Source of the DNA: Diplocarpon mali
Taxonomy: Eukaryota > Ascomycota > Leotiomycetes > Helotiales > Drepanopezizaceae
DNA: 64,000 bases
Assembly (NCBI GenBank): GCA_024741835.1
Contig: JAENRP010000125.1
Location: 1,998 to 65,997 of the forward strand
Direction: 5' to 3'
The position numbers and the translations under genes were made by a program. The notes under the pieces are model-generated. The model saw nothing but the letters and a program-made list of their open reading frames with translations, had not been told where the DNA came from and made no database searches. Position 1 is the stretch's first letter. Each line of letters starts with the position of its first letter. Positions 26,321 through 38,915 of this stretch are shown one piece after another.

Positions 26321-29300
26321 ATGCTATTTAATCTAAGGCAACCCCAGATACTAAGGGACCTTGAAAGGGATATAAGACCCTAAGAGGATTAACCTAGCGA
26401 AGAGGCCCTTAGATTAAAAGATTAATATATAGAGAACTTTCGAAAGATATTATAAGATAGTAAAAGGAAAGGGTTATACCTTGCTAAGGACTTTTAAGAG
26501 GAGTTCTAAGATTGGATAGTTAGCGACTTTAAATCGCTAGATAAGGACATTCGATAACGCCTGAGGGACGACCTTTAGTACTATAGAGTATACGTTTAGC
26601 GTAGGAAGGGCGTTTCGATCAGCTAGGCACTTTTCGATATAGTATACTAAGAAGGAAATGAGTAGCTAGAAGACTAGCTAGAGTTATAGACTTAAGAAGT
26701 ACTAAACTTGGTTATAGTATAATCTCCGAAATATAGAATAAAGTCTACTTTAGAATTTGCCGAATCTATGCGAATAAGCAAGCCACTCGCTTAAAGGGTT
26801 ACTATAGCTAAATAGGAGATATTACGCTAAGACTCGCTTTAGCAAAGATACCTTAAATATAATAATAATACTTTATAAGATAACCTATATAAAGCGGATA
26901 CTCTAAGATAAACAACCGAATAGTATAACTTTAAAAGAATACCTTATTAACCCTAATTAGAATGAATCCTAGTCTTGCAATACTTAGAGATCTTGAATTT
27001 AATACTAATGCTGCTGATCCAATTGAGAGATAGATTATTGCTACCCTTTGCTATAGGAAGGGGTTTAAAAGCGCTTCTAGACCTTAATCGGAGCGACGCT
27101 TAACTATCTTAGTATATTATAGAACCTTTGACTTTAGATTAGGCTAAAACCCTTATAAATCTGAATAAGATATATACTAAGGAGACTTAGTACTTAAGCG
27201 GGAAAGATCACCTCGATAAGAAGCTTTATATATTCGCCGATTTGTGCTAAAGAGCCTTGGTAGACTAGAGCATATGGCATAAAGCCTTTCCATCTATACT
27301 ATAAGACTCGGCCTTGATGTACTACTATTGGTACTTATAAAATAAGAACTTTAAGTTTGCTAAGCTAGTAGAGGCCATTCGGGCCAATTACAAGACTAAA
27401 GAGAGAAGTAGCAGATTCCTAAAGAGGTAGTTTCGGCTGACATTTGACCTATTCTAATAAGAAGACTATTAAAGGGGGAAACCGATCTTAACCTAACTCG
27501 AAAACTATACTAAGGAGCTATAAAACCTGCAATTAGGCCTATATGCTAGTATAAGGAACGATCGATCTATTAAAGATAGACTTATATAAGGTATTTTTAA
27601 GAATCGGCTATTTCAAATGGCACTTTTTAAGCTACTAGTGATGTTCCTAGCTCTATTGGATAGCTTATAGGCTTGCGTAGGAGTAGTTGCCTAGGACGGA
27701 CTATCTAGACCCTAGCACCCTAGTTCAGCTACTAATAGACCTTGATATTATTTAGCTAAGGAGCAAGGGCAATCTATAGCGTACTTTTCGAATAGAAAGA
27801 TGAAGTTTGCCTAAGGTAATAAGAAAGGAATAACCTTTTAACTAAAACCAGGCTATATAAGGTGTATTATATACTAGAAAAAGGACTGCTATAGTAGTAA
27901 GCACTTAAAAGAAGAAAGAGCCGCTTAGAAGTCTTGCTATATAGTAAGCCGATAAGCCAAAGGGTATAAGCTAATAGATAAAATATATAAGGCATACTTA
28001 GCTTAAGAAGACAATGGAGTATATTCGAAAGGCAATAGGATTGATAAGGATAAATAGGAAACCTCTTTAGAAGAGGAGGACTAAGTAATTAGCGATCCTA
28101 AGGATAGTAATATCAACTTTACTATAGTATTCTTAGCTTTTGAAAGGGAATATGACTTGAGAACTATGCTTAACTAGCTTGAAAAGCAAAAGGCTAAATA
28201 CCTCTTAACGATAAGGGTTAATAAACTGATATAAACGGACCTTAAGGTATTTACAACTTAGTAGACGGATCAATTCTTTTAAAGATTCCTAATCGATATA
28301 GGCGCCTTAAATAAAAATGTAAGAGGAATCAACCAATTTAAAGCCTTGCAAAATATATAAGATGTAGTTCTAGCTCTACTTAGCGCTGAAAAGTATAAAA
28401 TTACCTTTAGGGTAGGTTTGCGAAATGCAATTGGTAAGACAACTGTTCGAATACCAGCAGGCCCTATAGAGTTCTTAATTATAAAGGTAGATATACCGTT
28501 TTTGGTCTGCTTATAATAATTCGATAAAATAGGAGCTAAATACGATAATCTGCGCAATTTGCTTATAATCGGCAAGGAGAAATACTTAATCGTCAGAAAA
28601 TACAGGTACCTATAGCTCCTATTTAATATAATAGAGCAACTTCTAATGACTTTAAAAGGTACGATTAATATATGCTATTTAATAGAAATAGAGATCCGAA
28701 GGCTATATAAAAGATTCGGATATCTATTAGTAAAACGCCTTAAATACCTCTTGAACTAGGCTAGTTATAATATCGACTTTAATATTATAGTAAGAGTAAG
28801 GGAAATATGCCGATATTATCAACTCTACGCCGACGCTCCTTATAGATTCTAATTCAAGCTATAAGACGATATCAACTTCAATTATACTATATATATCGAT
28901 ATTGCTTAATTCGGTAGAAGGAACGCCCTTTATATAGTTAATAAAGCGACGGGATTTGGAGCTGCAAGGTTCTTATAAAAGGGAATAGGAGTATATTCGG
29001 CCGACGTAGTATTTTAAGCCTTTAAATTGGCTTAGCTAGATACATATATTAGACCTCTTGATTTTATAGTATATAACTATAGTACTAACTTCAACTCAAC
29101 AGAGTTTAGAAGCTCTTTAAGATCTATAGAAATAACCCTTAAACTGGTTCTTATAAAGGCGTACTATTCTATTAGCAAGGTCGAACGGTATTATCGCCCT
29201 TTAAGATATGCCTTCAAGATAATAATAGTTGAATACCCCTGATTAAGCGATGATAAAAGGCTGCAAATGGCTATTAAAGCAGTTAATGATATAGCAGGGC

Positions 29301-31558
29301 CTAATAAAATGATTCCTACCTTACTCGTTTTTAAGGCATATCTAAGGCTAATTGAACTAGATCTACTAAATCCGTTGGTAGAATAAAGGGCAGTAATAAT
29401 TAAGAAGGTTATAAAGGAAGTTAGGAAGATCTATACTACTTGCAAGGTTAACGACGCTTTAAGTATAAGGAATAGCCTTAGAACTACTTATATCTATGAT
29501 TTAAGGCTAAAAGACGTAGTATTAGTATATTAAGAGAAGGGAGGATAGATAGGCCTATTTGAGTTCCTAGGCTTAGAGAACGAAACCTATATAGTTGATA
29601 TCGGCGGCAGAATAAGGCACTTTAGATCGATAAGCGTACGTCTATTCAAAATCGATAATAAAGAAAACTGCCTAAAGGAAACTAGAGGAACTGAACCTAA
29701 GGATCGAACGACTACCGAAAGGGAGTAGAACGCAATTAACGTCGATAAAGAAGTAGAGCCCTTTCGCTTAGCTAAGCCGCAACTTAATAGCTATAAGCAA
29801 TTGCCAAGAGTAGAGGTTCCCTTTGTTAAGCCTATTTCCGGCCTTTTTATAATCGATAACAATTATAATACTAAGATATAGATATCTTTTAAAGCAGATG
29901 ATAAGCTATACGTGGCCAAATCGGAAGTATTCCTAATAGAGAAGGAGAATAGGGACTAAGAACTGTTGCAGAAGCTATAGGCAGAAGGCAAGATTACTAC
30001 TCCTAAGCGCCCTTTCTAGTAATCTTGCCTAAAGGAGTATTAAAGGCTAATGAATAAGGGGGTATTTGTACTAATAAACAAAAATGACCCTGCTATAAAA
30101 GGCAAGAGGATCTTCAAATTGAGAATAGTTGATGAGATAAAGGAGAAGGAGATAGATTACCTATTCGAGAAATCACGCTTAGTTATATAGGCTTAGAATA
30201 ACACTAGTAAGAAGAAGGAAGGCATAATCACTTAATCCCTAACTATCTAATAAGTAAGCTAATGCCTTTTAGTATTACTTTTAGCATTAATCTAGGAATA
30301 CTTTAAAGAATAGGGTAAAGAGGGCATTCTCGGCCTATAGGATATTATATAAGCGTATACTTAGGCAGCTTTAAAGCTATTATGCAATATATTTGTATTT
30401 CCCTTATAAGATATCGCTAAGCTATTCCCTATAGGTACGGTCTTTAAAGTAGTGCTGCCGCTTTATAGTATTCCCGAATTAGGAAACCACTAGTTTAGCA
30501 CCTACTATAAGTACTATCGTAGCAATCTCAGTATAGCTAACTCAACTTATAACCTTTATCTATTATTAACCTTAAGCACTTTTCCCTTTTTTAATATAAT
30601 AGGAATACAAACGGACGATACTTTAATACTTAAAGAAGTAGACTTCTTAAAAAAGGAAGAGGATAAGATTAAAAGGGTAGGATTCCTTATAAAGCTAATA
30701 TAGTACCTATCGAGTACCGAATTACTAGCTTTTAATAGGTGTATTATTTCCTAGGAAGGGGATATAGTATATATACGATAAAAGGGCCAAGGCTAAAGGC
30801 TGGAACTAGTCGACACTTCTTAAAAGGGCTATAAGTAATAATACTTAAAGTAAAGAGCAAAGGGAGCTTATTTAACTATAATCTGCTAGCTAGAAGCTTC
30901 CTTCGATTTATTAGCCGTAGCCTAATACTAGGATCCGATAGTTTAAGATGCAGAGAATCTAAATAAGCGACTCAATTAGATCTGAAATAACCCTAAAAGA
31001 GGCCTAACCTACCTTACTATCAATTTGCAGAACGCTAAACTATTCGCATTTATCAATAGATCTTTTGCTAATAATAAGGATTTAAGCTTATAGATCGGCT
31101 ATATTATTATACTAGCTATTGAAAAGGAAGGAGAATTGCAGTTTACTTTAAAAGGCAATATTCTATACTATAGCTTGACGAAGTGTAAGAGAGTGATAAG
31201 AGCTATACTAGCCTTTGAACTATATGCTATAGTAGCGGGTATTAATATACTAGTTTCTATAGCTATAACAATCGATATAGTAATAGCTAAGCTAAGTCTA
31301 CCCTACCTCCTTACTATTATATATATAGATTTCCTTTCCTTATATAAGTGTATTATCAAATTGGGTATTATAAAGGAGAAGCGATTGATAATCGATATAA
31401 TGGCTATTCGATAATCGTATAAGAATAGGGAGCTTATAGAAATACGTTAGATCGATAGCGCTAGCAACCCTGCTAACGCTATAATAAAAGCTAATCTAAA
31501 TCAGGCCCTTTAATAACTGGTGGATACTAATTCGATAACTATTAAAAAGGAGGGATAG
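26321..31558 (+). pseudogene. Copia gag-pol polyprotein of H (RIP-disrupted, single frame)
   Basis: One frame from ATG 26321 to TAG 31556-31558, about 1,745 codons, with Gln codons as stops and no frameshift needed. Zinc knuckle at 27863-27904 (C-I-I-Y-Q-K-K-D-C, then K-H). Protease D-I-G-A at 28295-28306. Integrase zinc region about 28690-28830 (R-F-G-Y, C-R-Y-Y-Q), core with Y-I-D-I-A near 28900, a second site with Asp to Asn near 29080, and K-V-E-R-Y near 29175. RT about 29950-30700 with Q-T-D-D at 30608-30619. RNase H about 31040-31430, including F-E-L-Y near 31219; 31136-31414 is still stop-free. The order with integrase before RT is Ty1/Copia. Confidence 0.88.
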
Positions 31559-31729
31559 GTATAAAGGCCTATTAGGGCATAACCAGACCTAAAAAGGTCT
31601 TAGATTAATAATATCTAATATTTTTAATTGCAAGCTATTAGCAATTTTTTATTTATTTTTTTATTTTTACTATAAGATATATTCCTACACTTGCTATTAC
31701 TACCTTCTTTTTATCTTTTCTTACTTACC

Positions 31730-32790
31730 TACGCGTACTTGCATTTTTTTTATTATTTAAGTAGTATTAGAGAAAGAGGTTATGGCAAAGTAGCGATTAT
31801 TATATTGCTAAAGATAATAATCTACTAACGATTCCACCTTTAATAAGCACTTATCTTAAGCACTAGGATTTTTAAGGCGTAGATCCTTAAACCTCTAAGG
31901 CCTAGAAGCCTTACTACCTAAAGCAGCAGCCAAGTTGGCCCGCTCCTCTTAAGCTTATACTTAAGTAAGAGCGGCTGCGATCTCCTTTAGATTCGGCTTA
32001 TCTAAATTACTAAGATCCAGATCCCTACCCTTTAGAGAGCCCTTAAAAGGCACTTATTTGCCCTTACCCTTTTAATAGCGGATATTATTAAAGGGAGCCT
32101 AAGAGCGGCCTTTAGCTAAGCTAGATAGCCCCTTTATACGCTAGAGGGAGCCGAGCACCTTAGCGCCTTAAGTTTTAAGATGCCTAAAGGTAGTATTGCC
32201 GCCTCGGACGGCGCGTAATAGATCTTGCAAATAGTTAGTTATTAATATTAGATAGATTCAAGGGTACTTATAGCTTGCTAGGTATTCGCAAGGTCGATAC
32301 TATAGCAGAGGATATAAGCTTTATTTAACTAGGCTAGCTGAAGGGCATCTTAAGTCTTTAGGACTATAGAGATTTATATCTAAGTCTCTTTAAATAGGAT
32401 TCGGGCCGCCTCTTAGATTGCTTTAATATCGCCGCTAACCTAAGCATTCTAGAGGATAATGTACTTATCTTAAGCTTAAATAGGTATTTAAAACGGATAT
32501 CTATCAAAGGTTATTAAAGTATAAGGATATTAAAGGGCACTTACTAGGATACACTTTACCTACTGCGTAATATAGTAGTTATACTTTTTAAAAGTGAGAG
32601 TATTAAATGCATATATATAGCTAGTATTATTCTTACTAGCCTCCTTTCTTAATATTATATGCGTATAACGTACGCATAGCACCCGAAAGGCCTTAGGCAG
32701 GTCCTTAGGATTGCATTTAAGCATTATCTAAGTTAGCAAGGTATATATTAAAGGGGGTTGGCTAATAATCAGAGCACTTACTAATAATAA
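31730..32790 (-). pseudogene. Antisense open frame downstream of pol in Copia H (unknown)
   Basis: Between pol and the 3' LTR the minus strand has a frame of about 350 codons whose interruptions are almost all TAA/TAG, as expected for lost Gln, plus two TGA compatible with CGA. A segment near 31870-32010 reads like a folded, charged protein, with A-A-A-L-T, E-E-R-A-N-L-A-A-A-L-G and R-F-K-D-L-R-L-K. GC content is higher than its neighbours. I do not recognise a family. It could be an accessory antisense gene, an older inserted fragment, or chance. Confidence 0.3.
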
Positions 32791-33349
32791 TAGTATTAAT
32801 AGGATAATATGAGATAAGATCTATTATAGGGTTAATCAACTTAGAAGCAAGAGGGGGAATCGACCTACTTATAAGAAGTAGGAGTTGGAGTTGAGAGATT
32901 AAGGGAAGAGGGAAGCTCGATATATATACCTTCTTAAAGGCCCCTCTTTTTCCCTTCTATAGATTATTATAATTCATAGCTATAGTGGATTACAACTCCG
33001 GATAACTCTTTAATAAAGAGTCTCGAACCTACCAGAACGCAACTAGACTATAATTGTACTACTATAAGGCTCGAATAAAGACCTTAGATTGCTTTTATTA
33101 CTTAGATACCTTTCCTTTCCCTCTTTGCTATTTTATCTTTACTATTTGCCTTTATCTTTGCTATTTTACTTTATATATACTATCCTTATCACCTATTACA
33201 TCTGCCTTTGCTATTAAGCTATTTATCTTTACTATTTTATTCTTTATTACTATTTGATTATTTGCTACCGATCTGCCTCCTTTATGCACCTGTTCTACGT
33301 ACTTCCTTATGCGAGTTGAAAAGGTCTTTTCAAAAGAGAGTACTGCCGG
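32791..33349 (+). other. 3' untranslated part of Copia H
   Basis: No convincing gene. It contains pyrimidine-rich stretches (for example 33100-33260, repeats of ttatctttactatt and tttgctatttta) that give short open frames by composition only. A purine tract (caaaagagagt, 33331-33341) just before the LTR could serve as polypurine tract. Confidence 0.4.
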
Positions 33350-33648
33350 TATTAGTATATAGATTCCTATATAGGAGGCAAGCTGCCCTTGTTCCTAGGG
33401 TCATCTTATACAGCTGTACTATATGCGATATAAGGGGTTTCGTATGTATTTCAGACGGCTATTCAGCCGGAGGACTTCGGAAGGATATCTATATGCAGCT
33501 AGGAGGGACTATAGGAGGGAGGACATTTATAGGTATAAAGGTACTATCTCGATTATGTAGAGATAGACAGATATTATAATAGATTCTTTTTAACAATAAG
33601 TACTTAATTATATTCACGTGAATATCGATTACCGGTATAGAACCTATA
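33350..33648 (+). repeat. 3' LTR of Copia H
   Basis: 299 bp, partner of 25628-25926, followed by the second TSD copy taatc at 33649. Confidence 0.95.
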
Positions 33649-34062
33649 TAATCGTTAGCGATCGACTTCTTATATATTCAACTATCTTTAGATTAAAATA
33701 CAATTTTAATAAATAGGTGAAAAATATAAAGGTTAAAGTCAAAGGGATTATTAATTATACTAACTTTCTAATAATAGAGAATTTTTTAAATGATATTCTT
33801 TTAAGAATGCCCTTTATTTTAAAATCTCAGCTAATATTTAACTATCTTAAAGATAGTCTTATAAAAGCTAGTCTTTAGAATATAAATCGATCTTTAGAAG
33901 GATAGATAGTTATTATAAGAGATATAGCCGAATTCTAGAATAAGGTTTCGGGAAATGATTAGCTAGCATAAGGGCTAAGCTTAATGCTAATAAAAGAAGG
34001 CACTTAGCAAGGAGTTATAGTAAAAGGAAGGTAAGTTTGCCGTTTTTAAATAATAGCGATTT

Positions 34063-34089
34063 AACTTGCAGTCCTAGCCTAAGAGTCAA
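34063..34089. repeat. Palindromic repeat between protease and RT of B
   Basis: Counterpart of 11299 in A. Same phase as the downstream RT frame (T-C-S-P-S-L-R-V). Confidence 0.75.
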
Positions 34090-34224
34090 ATCTAGAATTT
34101 TAAAGAATAGTGCAATCGGCGTTTTATTAGCTTAATAATTAAGAAAAAAGAAAAATAAGGTAGAAAAGAGAGTTCGTTTTATAAATTTCGATAATTTACT
34201 AATTATTTTAAAAAACTTAAAAAC

Positions 34225-34249
34225 CACTTATAGGCCGGACTTACGAATG
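34225..34249. repeat. Palindromic repeat between protease and RT of B
   Basis: Counterpart of 11137 in A; 162 bp (54 codons) after the preceding copy and in the same phase. Confidence 0.75.
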
Positions 34250-36191
34250 AAAAATAATAAAATTACTAATAATATTTCTATCTACGCACTTTAAATTAAT
34301 AACTTAGAAAATCTTTTATTTATTTTTAAAAAAGAAAATTCGGACCGTTTTATAGGATTTAATAAAAAAGGAAAGAAGTAGAAAAGCATAGTACTAGCTA
34401 ATATTCGAACTATATATAAAAGCAAGGCAGATAAAGTATAACTAGTGGATTAGGGAATCTCTAATAGCTTAAAGCTTAAAGGATTAGATAATTGATTTGA
34501 ATAAGATAAAAAGCTTTAACCTTTAAAGTTAAATAGCAAATTCAATAAGTTTATTATAGGTAGATTTTCTAATAAACCTATTAGATATCGGCTAATAAAA
34601 GAGCGTTTCGATATACTGAAAATTAGAGATAACTTAATAAAGCAAGAATGCAAACTACTTTATAAAACCTTAACAAATCGAAAGGACGCCTTAACTTTTG
34701 ATTAAATGGAACTTAATTAAATTTAAGAAGAGGTCATACCTTATATTAAGATTAAGATAATACCTTATAAAGCCTAATAAGAGAAAACATTTGAAGTTCC
34801 TAAAGCTCTTTAAGAAAAGGTAATCGAAATATTAAAAGATAGGCTAAAGTGAGGCGTTCTCGAATTCTATAATAGCTCTTATAAGAATAAATGGTTCCTA
34901 GTTGCTAAGAAAGAGAAGGGAACTTATAGACTAATAATAGTAGTAGTAGAGATGAACCAAGTAACTGTTAAAGACGCTAACATTCTTTTGAATATAGATA
35001 AGTTCTTAAATGAATTCGCAAGATTAACCTATAGCTCTCTTATTAACTTCTTCTTTAAATACGACCAATTCATTCTTAATATTAAATCGAAAGATATAAT
35101 AGCAATTCAAACCCCTTTTAAGCTACTTCAAATGACTAGATTACCTTAAGAGGCTATAAATTCGATTGCTTAATTTATCTAAGTAATCTATAAGATATTA
35201 GTAGGTTATATACCTAATATTGCGCTCCTTTATATAGACGATATAAGAGTAAAAGGATTAAGATTATTTTATAACTATAAAGAAGTTCTTCTTAGCATAT
35301 AGCGATTTATAATAGAGTACATTTAGAACCTAGACTAAGTGCTTATATAATTCGAAAGGGCAAGAGCAATAGTTAGACCGAAGTTATAATACTATCTTCT
35401 ATTAATAGAAATTGTTAGTTTTATTACTGATTCTAATAGCCGAAGTCCTTAAAAGGCTAAAGTGCTTAAAATCGATAAATAAAAGAGGTATAATAATATA
35501 GCAAAAGCTCGCGCGTTTATTAGCATTATAGTATACTATTATATTTAAATTAAGGATTTCGCTAAAAAGGTAGTACCTATTTATACCTTATTTTAAAAAG
35601 GGGCTGAGTTTTAATAGGAGGAACCTTAAATAAAGGCTATAAAACAATTGAAGTAAGCGTTGCTTAAAGTGCTATATCTAATTAAAATAGACTATAGAGC
35701 TAACGCTAGGCCAATTATATTAACAATTGATATAAGCTTAATTAGATAGGGGGCCGTCCTTTAATAAGCTAATAGCTAATAGAAAAGACATCTAGCTTAC
35801 TTTAAAAGTAGTCTTTAGAATCTAGTGGAAATAAAGTATAATACTATTAAATAGGAATATAAAGGCGTTTTAAAGGCAATAAAAAAGATAAGAAGCGACC
35901 TTTATAATACTTACTTTATCCTTAAAACTAATATTAAAGTGCTAATAGAATAATTAAATAAAGCTATAAGCGACCTATTAAGAGCTTTACTAACGAAATA
36001 GATCGCTTAAATAAGACTAATGGACTTTAAAGTCAAATATATTCTAAGAATGAAAAACACTACTATTAATAGCCTTTTAAGAAGAACTTATCCTTATTTC
36101 TTTAATTTAATTAAAGAAGATAAAATAGATATTAATAAGTGGGTAGAGAACGAAGTTAGTTATTTATCAATATATCGCTTTAAAGGGACTC

Positions 36192-36217
36192 GACTCGCGA
36201 GCCTAGCCTGCAAGTCA
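36192..36217. repeat. Palindromic repeat in RNase H to integrase linker of B
   Basis: Counterpart of 9170 in A. Lies in the stop-free frame 36020-36292 and is read in the shifted phase as L-A-S-L-A-C-K-S. Confidence 0.8.
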
Positions 36218-37626
36218 AATAAGAGGATTTTATCACTTAACTACTTAGGTGACTTTAAAGAAATCGCAAAATTTTTAATTACGCTTAAATAACTAAAGAT
36301 AGTTTCTTTTAAGGATTTTTAGAAGTTTAAAGCTAAAGCTCTAATTTATTTAATATAAGAAAGGCGGTTATTTAAAAGGAGCGATAACTCATTTCTTATA
36401 TAACTCTATTTAAATAATAATAAACTATAAGCTAGGGCTATTTAAGATATTTATAAAGAGATAGGCTATTAAAGAGCTAAGTCTACTTACTATCGGCTCT
36501 TAAGAAAATTCTTTTAGAAAGGTTCTTTTAAAGATTATAAAGCTTTTATAAAAAGCTACGTCCCTTATTAGAAATGAAAACCTAATTATAAGGAGAATCC
36601 CTTATTTCTAAGCTAGATATTAGGCCTTTTTTATAAAGTCAGCCTTGATATTATATAAGTACTAATTACTAAAAATAGGATAATATATTTTATTTTAATA
36701 AAGGAAGACCTATTAAGATAGCTTAAAGGATAACCTTTAAGATCTGCTAACTTTAAATCTATTGCAAAGTTCCTTTAGGAAGATATAGTCTATTACTATA
36801 GACTTTTTAAAAGACTAACTATTAATAAAGGCCTTGAAAACAAAGGAGTAGTTAAAGCTTTCTTATAAAAATATAATATTAAGCGGGTTTAAATCTTAGT
36901 ATATAACTCGAAAGCTAATAGAGTAGTAGAATAAGGATACTATAATATTCTTAATAGTCTATCTAAAGTTACTTATAAAGGATTTAAAGATTAGATAAAA
37001 CGCTTTTATAAAATACTCTTTGCTTATTAAATAATAATTTATAAACTGATTAGAGTTATACTATTCTTTCTTATCTATAGTAGAGAGGTATAGCTCCTTT
37101 TTAAATCTTAATAGCTTATTTAAAGATTGTTTAACTATAGTCAAATTTAGAACCGTTCTAATTTACTTATAATAAGATGCTAATAACTTAAGCTTTAAGA
37201 TATAGATATAAAAGAGATTATTCTGCAAAAGAAACGATATTAGGAAAAAGCTAAGGAAGCGTAGGCTGCTTCTAAAGTACTTAAGACTTACCCTATTTAA
37301 AAAGATGATCTTATTCTAATTTATAATATTATAAGAAGTATTAATATATTAGTAGATACTAAACTTGATTATTAATAGCTTGGCCTATTTAAGGTTAAAT
37401 CTAAGTAAAAAGAAAAGGGATACTATTCTTTTTAGGAACTTAATAGAATTAATATTAAAGGAACCTTTATAGCTAACTGATTAAAGCGCTTTTATTAATG
37501 CGATTAGACCTTATTCCCTTTAGAAGACGAATCAGAAATTGATATAACCTCCGAATCTTCTATAGGAACTGACGGCGATATAAGCAATTTTAAACCCTTA
37601 GATAAAGACTAAGATTTTTCCAACTT

Positions 37627-37651
37627 AACTTATAAGCCGGTCTTATAAGTA
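37627..37651. repeat. Palindromic repeat near the end of B pol
   Basis: Counterpart of 7815 in A. Preferred phase (T-Y-K-P-V-L-Q-V). Confidence 0.7.
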
Positions 37652-38889
37652 AAGAATATCAAAATACCTAATTAATCGCAACCTTAAGTTATTATTCTTA
37701 AAATATCCAAAGAATGCAAATAGGAATATTAAACGATTTCCTAGCCTATCAATTATCTTACCTTCCTTTAATCCTTATTTTTACATTTTTAATAAGGTTG
37801 CCTCCTTTATTATTTAAGATATAGATCTTTTAAGATCATCTTAAATTCTTACTTACTTTAACTTATTTTACATTCTTAATATAGGCCTTTAATTATAGTA
37901 TTCTTATTACTTTCTTTAAATAATAAATAAAAAGTCCAATTTCCTTAATATATATATAGTAAACCTATTGCAGCTTATATACCCTTTTAATTCTTATACC
38001 CTATTGAACTCTCTTATTTATACTCTTTATCTTTTATAAGTAATATGCCTTTAAAGAACTTATAAATAGTTTTATCTACTATAATAGGGGATAAATAAAT
38101 ATTAGTTATAAACTTCTCTTAGGAAGGTAGAGCTATTACATTATTAGAGAGCTTTAAATCGACCTATGCAACTTTAGGAGATATAGAGTAATAAAAACTC
38201 CTTTTAACTTATGCGAATGCTATTAATAACCTTTTAACCTAAGTAGCCTTTGGAATTCTTTAATTTAATAACTTCTTAACTAAAGAATTAAGATTAAAGG
38301 GAATCTTTAAAGAGGAATTCTTAGCTAACGTAGATTAATATATAACTTTAGCTAATGCTTTTAGAATAGATTAAGATAAAAGGGAAGAATCTATTTAATA
38401 ATTAGATAATTTAATTACTAATAAGAAAGGACTCCTATTTCGTTCGCGCTTCTTAATAAATATTAATTCTAATAATAAAAGGCAAGTGTTATTAAAAATT
38501 CTTAAGGAAAATACTCCTACTACTAAAGCTATTTAGATTCTTAATTTCTTTATTATTTAAAAAGGAGTAGTAAAATTCTAAGGCAATCGAATTTGCAATT
38601 GTAGATTTATAGGCCTATTTAATATAGTACTTATAGTAGCTAATAGAGCTATAAAAAGATTAAATTAAGCTATAGATATTACCTTACCTAATAGTACTAT
38701 TATTAATATGCTAGGGCTTTGCGCTTCTGCTTATAGTTTGCTTATTTTAAAAGAGAACTAGACTCTTATATTAAGGTTTAGATAAGATTTCTTTAATAAT
38801 AAAAAAGGGAATTGGTTATTTATAATTAAGCCTGCTTTAAAATTCGCTTCTTAGTTTAAAGATATAATAAGTGCTAAACTATATAATTT

Positions 38890-38915
38890 AACTTGCGGTC
38901 TTAAATTAAGAGTTA
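38890..38915. repeat. Palindromic repeat in B ORF2
   Basis: Counterpart of 6551 in A. Preferred phase (T-C-G-L-K-L-R-V). Confidence 0.7.

Larger units (their letters stand above)
25628..33648 (+). mobile_element. Ty1/Copia element H, complete
   Basis: Two 299-bp LTRs and a 5-bp TSD taatc (25623-25627 and 33649-33653) define this 8,021-bp insert inside the protease of Gypsy B. It encodes one gag-pol frame. Between pol and the 3' LTR is an unusually long region of about 1.8 kb that includes an antisense open frame. It has no palindromic repeats. It is the innermost and so among the youngest elements, yet still carries RIP stops. Confidence 0.93.
25441..37760 (+). pseudogene. Gypsy pol of copy B, split by Copia H: protease, RT, RNase H, integrase
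   Basis: The protease active site near 25555-25590 reads A-L-I-N-Y-S-L-K-V-N (ancestral D-C-G). H is inserted at 25627 and protease resumes at 33654. RT runs about 34,825-35,560, with intact Y-I-D-D at 35231-35242. RNase H runs about 35,690-36,292, including T-I-D-I-S near 35725. The integrase zinc region lies at about 36,330-36,570 (C-V-P-C-Q-K now Y-V-P-Y-Q-K). The integrase core has S-L-D-I-I near 36,640, an N-K-G-L-E-N-K-G segment near 36,820 (Asp to Asn) and V-V-E-Q-G near 36,920. Palindromes at 34063, 34225, 36192 and 37627 are inside the reading frame. The stop is not certain. Confidence 0.83.

Noticed and set aside
33054..33579. Overlapping open frames across the end of H and its 3' LTR, and the similar frame at 25630-25848.
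   Set aside because: The frames are caused by the LTR sequence itself and pyrimidine-rich composition; they match each other because the LTRs match.
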